Shown here piece by piece: positions 21,388 through 23,433 of a DNA stretch of 23,433 nt. A program made the translations under genes and the position numbers. The stretch lies in assembly GCA_038747915.1 (NCBI GenBank), contig JBCDJJ010000058.1, positions 1-23,433 of the forward strand, given 5' to 3'. This stretch comes from JBCDAP01 sp038747915 (GTDB lineage Bacteria; Planctomycetota; Phycisphaerae; Phycisphaerales; UBA1924). The notes under the pieces were generated by a model. The model saw only the letters and a program-made list of their open reading frames with translations, made no database searches and had not been told where the DNA came from. How positions within the stretch are numbered: position 1 is the stretch's first letter; each line of letters begins with the position of its first letter.

Positions 21388-23156
21388 ATGGTTCGCGATA
21401 TGCACCCCGCGATGATCGATCTGTTCCACCTCGCCGAGTCACGAGGGTGGCTGGGGTACGACGAGCTCAACAACACGCCCCGGATCCGTTCGTCAACCCC
21501 GACCGGGTGGATGAGATCCTGATCCGTCTCGATGCGATGAATATCGAGATGGTCGACCTGCGTGAGCTCGCAGCCCGCCGGTGGCGGGATGCCAAGAAGC
21601 GGGGCATCGACGTGGAGGTCGAGCTCAAGCCCGTCGAGTCGGCCCTGAACGCCCTCAACGCCGAGCTCGATGAGAACGGCGAGCCGATCATCACCGAGAA
21701 CGCCGAGGAGCACGAAGAGCGCTCCGCCAAGCGGATCGACGACCCGGTCCGCATGTACCTCACGCAGATGGGCACGATCCCGCTCCTCACCCGCGACGAA
21801 GAGATCCGGCTGGCCAAGAAGATCGAGACGACCCGCATGATCTTCCGGCGCCGCGTGTTCGAGTGCGACTACTGCGTCGCGCTGGGGTGCGACACGCTCG
21901 ACCAGGTGCACAACTCCGAGCTGCCCTTCGATCGCACGATGCGGGTGAGCACCGCCGAGGTGAACCACAAGGAGACGCTGCAGGCGCGCATCCCCTACAA
22001 CGTGCCCACGGCGCGCAAGCTGCTCGAGATCAACAAGAGTGAGTGGGATGCGCTGCACGAGGCGGTCGATGCGGGTGATGAGGAGGGTGCCGAGGCGCTG
22101 CGCCGCTCGATCCGCTCGCGCCGCCGCCGCACAGCCACGCTCCTCGAGGAGTGTTGTCTCCGGACGAGCCGGATCACGCCGATCCATAAGAAGTTCCGCG
22201 CGGTGACGCAGAAGATGACGGAGCTGGTCGCCGAGCTGGCCAAGGCCGACAAGAACCCCGACCGGTTCGACCCCGAAGATGTCATGGTGATGCGGGAGGA
22301 GCTCGAGGGCCTGCGCCGCCTGGTGCTGATGGAGCCCGCCGAGGCGGCTGCCAAGAACACGCTCCTCGAGACGGTGTTCTGGGAGTACGAGCAGGCCAAG
22401 CGTGATCTCTCGGCGGGCAACCTCCGTCTCGTGGTCTCGATCGCCAAGAAGTACCGCAACCGCGGCCTGTCCTTCCTCGACATCATCCAGGAGGGCAACA
22501 CCGGCCTGATGCGCGCGGTCGACAAGTACGAGTATCAGCGTGGCTACAAGTTCAGCACCTACGCCACGTGGTGGATCCGCCAGGCCATCACCCGCGCGAT
22601 CGCCGACCACGCGCGCACGATCCGTGTGCCCGTGCACATGATCGAGACCATGAGCAAGCTGCGCAACTTCCAGAAGCAGCTGCTCCAGGAGATGGGGTGC
22701 GAGCCCACGATGGAAGAGCTCGCCGAGCGGGCCGACATGCCCGTGCAGGAGGTGCGCCGGGTGATGAAGATCTCGCGGCACCCGATCTCGCTCGACCGCC
22801 CGGTCGGCGAGTCGGAGGACTCGTACTTCGGCGACTTCATCGAGGACGAGCGTCAGGAGGCCCCGAGCTCGGTCGCGGCCAACGACATGCTCAAGGAGCG
22901 GATCGAGAGCGTGCTCAAGACGCTGACCTACCGCGAGCGCGAGATCATCAAGCTGCGGTACGGCATCGGCGACGGGTACACCTACACCCTGGAAGAGGTG
23001 GGCCGCATCTTCAAGGTGACGCGCGAGCGCGTGCGCCAGGTCGAAGCGAAGGCCATCCGCAAGCTGCAGCACCCCGTGCGGAGCCGCAAGCTCAGCGAGT
23101 TTGTTGATGCGGATCTCGAGGGTGTCGAAGAGGGCGCGGTGGCGGCGGAGGTGTGA
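21388..23156 (+). CDS. rpoD: Primary sigma factor RpoD/SigA, with a frame break in region 1.1
   Basis: This is the housekeeping sigma subunit of RNA polymerase. Region 1.1 starts at ATG 21388 in one frame (MIDLFHLAESRGWLGYDELN). It continues in the -1 frame (PDPFVNPDRVDEILIRLD) after a C4 run at 21478-21481. With one extra base the protein would be 589 residues. Later regions are intact: 1.2 (about 118-150, DDPVRMYLTQMG), 2.1-2.4 (about 340-405, ending in TYATWWIRQAITRAI), 3 with the finger segment, and 4.2 (about 534-560, TLEEVGRIFKVTRERVRQVE). A roughly 190-residue insert between 1.2 and 2 is typical of planctomycete sigma factors. Without the repair, translation could only start from an internal GTG such as 21447, with no good ribosome site, and would lose most of region 1.1. 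Confidence 0.93.
21478..21481 (+). other. Frame break in rpoD at a C4 run
   Basis: Upstream codons read AAC AAC ACG CCC in the first frame; downstream codons read CCG GAT CCG TTC in the -1 frame. One more C would give an unbroken region 1.1 (N-N-T-P-P-D-P-F). This could be a base lost in sequencing or assembly, a true mutation, or recoding. Confidence 0.75.
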
Positions 23157-23163
23157 GATACAA

Positions 23164-23189
23164 CGCTGAAAAGACTCGGTGTCTCAGCG
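23164..23189 (+). terminator. Possible terminator after rpoD
   Basis: An outer 5-bp stem and an inner 4-bp stem with a three-base bulge start eight bases after the rpoD stop, with no good T-run following. A second 6-bp hairpin (23318-23323 with 23330-23335) lies downstream. I see nothing else in 23157-23347. Confidence 0.25.
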
Positions 23190-23347
23190 CCGTCATTACG
23201 TTGCCTCAGACGAGGACTTAGAGGCTGCTTGATCCCGGCCCTGTCACCTCTCAAGTCTCTTCCGGTTGAATCCGCGTCGCGCACGTGCCCAGTTCGGGCG
23301 TAGTGTCCGACTGTCGTGGCCGCGCTGTGGCGGCCGCTTAGTGCGTT

Positions 23348-23362
23348 CCAAGTCAATTCGTC
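23348..23362 (-). repeat. Repeat-associated flank motif, copy 2
   Basis: On the minus strand this reads GACGAATTGACTTGG, one mismatch from the copy at 117-131. It lies three bases outside the second dyad, against 40 bases at the first. Confidence 0.55.
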
Positions 23363-23365
23363 GCG

Positions 23366-23433
23366 GGTGCCACTGGTGGCTTGCCCACCAGTGCGAACGC
23401 CAAAGCCCTTGAACACTGGCGGGTAAGCCGCCA
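23366..23433. repeat. Dyad intergenic repeat, copy 2, truncated by the window end
   Basis: It matches positions 1-68 at 67 of 68 bases, in the same orientation. The one change (C to T at 23424) falls in the loop of the second hairpin and leaves the stem intact. The last eight bases of the element lie beyond the window. Confidence 0.85.

Noticed and set aside
23200..23300. tRNA-like T-loop segment (GGTTGAATCC)
   Set aside because: There are no matching acceptor, D or anticodon arms at the right distances.
1..23433. Direct terminal repeats as proof of a 23-kb circular plasmid
   Set aside because: The 68-base ends differ at one base and are a dispersed spacer repeat. The content (rpoD, dnaG, pnp, prfB, rpsO) is chromosomal.

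Overview
The window is a G+C-rich stretch of bacterial chromosome made almost entirely of core genes. Several signs point to the Planctomycetota, probably near the Phycisphaerae. The primary sigma factor has a long insert between regions 1.2 and 2. A secreted subtilase-like protein ends in a PEP-CTERM-like tail. Spacers carry G+C-rich dyad repeats. The assignment is inferred from family knowledge, not from a search.

Layout, left to right. A 76-bp dyad repeat opens the window (1-76). It is followed by a structured spacer and by prfB on the minus strand, which needs a +1 frameshift to give full-length RF2. A plus-strand secreted S8-like protein (1572-3248) converges on a minus-strand class I aminotransferase (3245-4513). 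The rpsO-pnp pair (4713-7451) follows, then a plus-strand run of a cold-shock protein, an orphan histidine kinase, an S41 protease, tsaD, and a small GGQ release-factor-like protein (7681-12435). cinA and yidC lie on the minus strand (12499-16342), with a roughly 94-bp inverted-repeat element between them. A ClC channel/transporter with CBS domains (16450-18345) overlaps tail-to-tail with a HAD hydrolase (18305-19042). The classic dnaG-rpoD pair (19432-23156) ends the coding part. A second copy of the 76-bp repeat is cut off by the window end (23366-23433).

The genes are mostly concerned with translation and gene expression: RF2, S15, PNPase, a cold-shock protein, TsaD (t6A tRNA modification), a GGQ protein, primase and the main sigma factor. 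Envelope maintenance is represented by YidC, the S41 protease, ClC and a secreted subtilase.

I see no phage, CRISPR, toxin-antitoxin or obvious defence system. The unusual material lies at a finer scale. The prfB recoding site uses UAA and has no Shine-Dalgarno-like stimulator. rpoD has a one-base frame break inside region 1.1. There are two kinds of intergenic palindromic element. The GGQ protein carries a helix-turn-helix-like tail. The S8 protein has Glu in place of the catalytic Asp. Both window ends lie in the same repeat, in the same orientation, so this could be a contig that broke at repeats.
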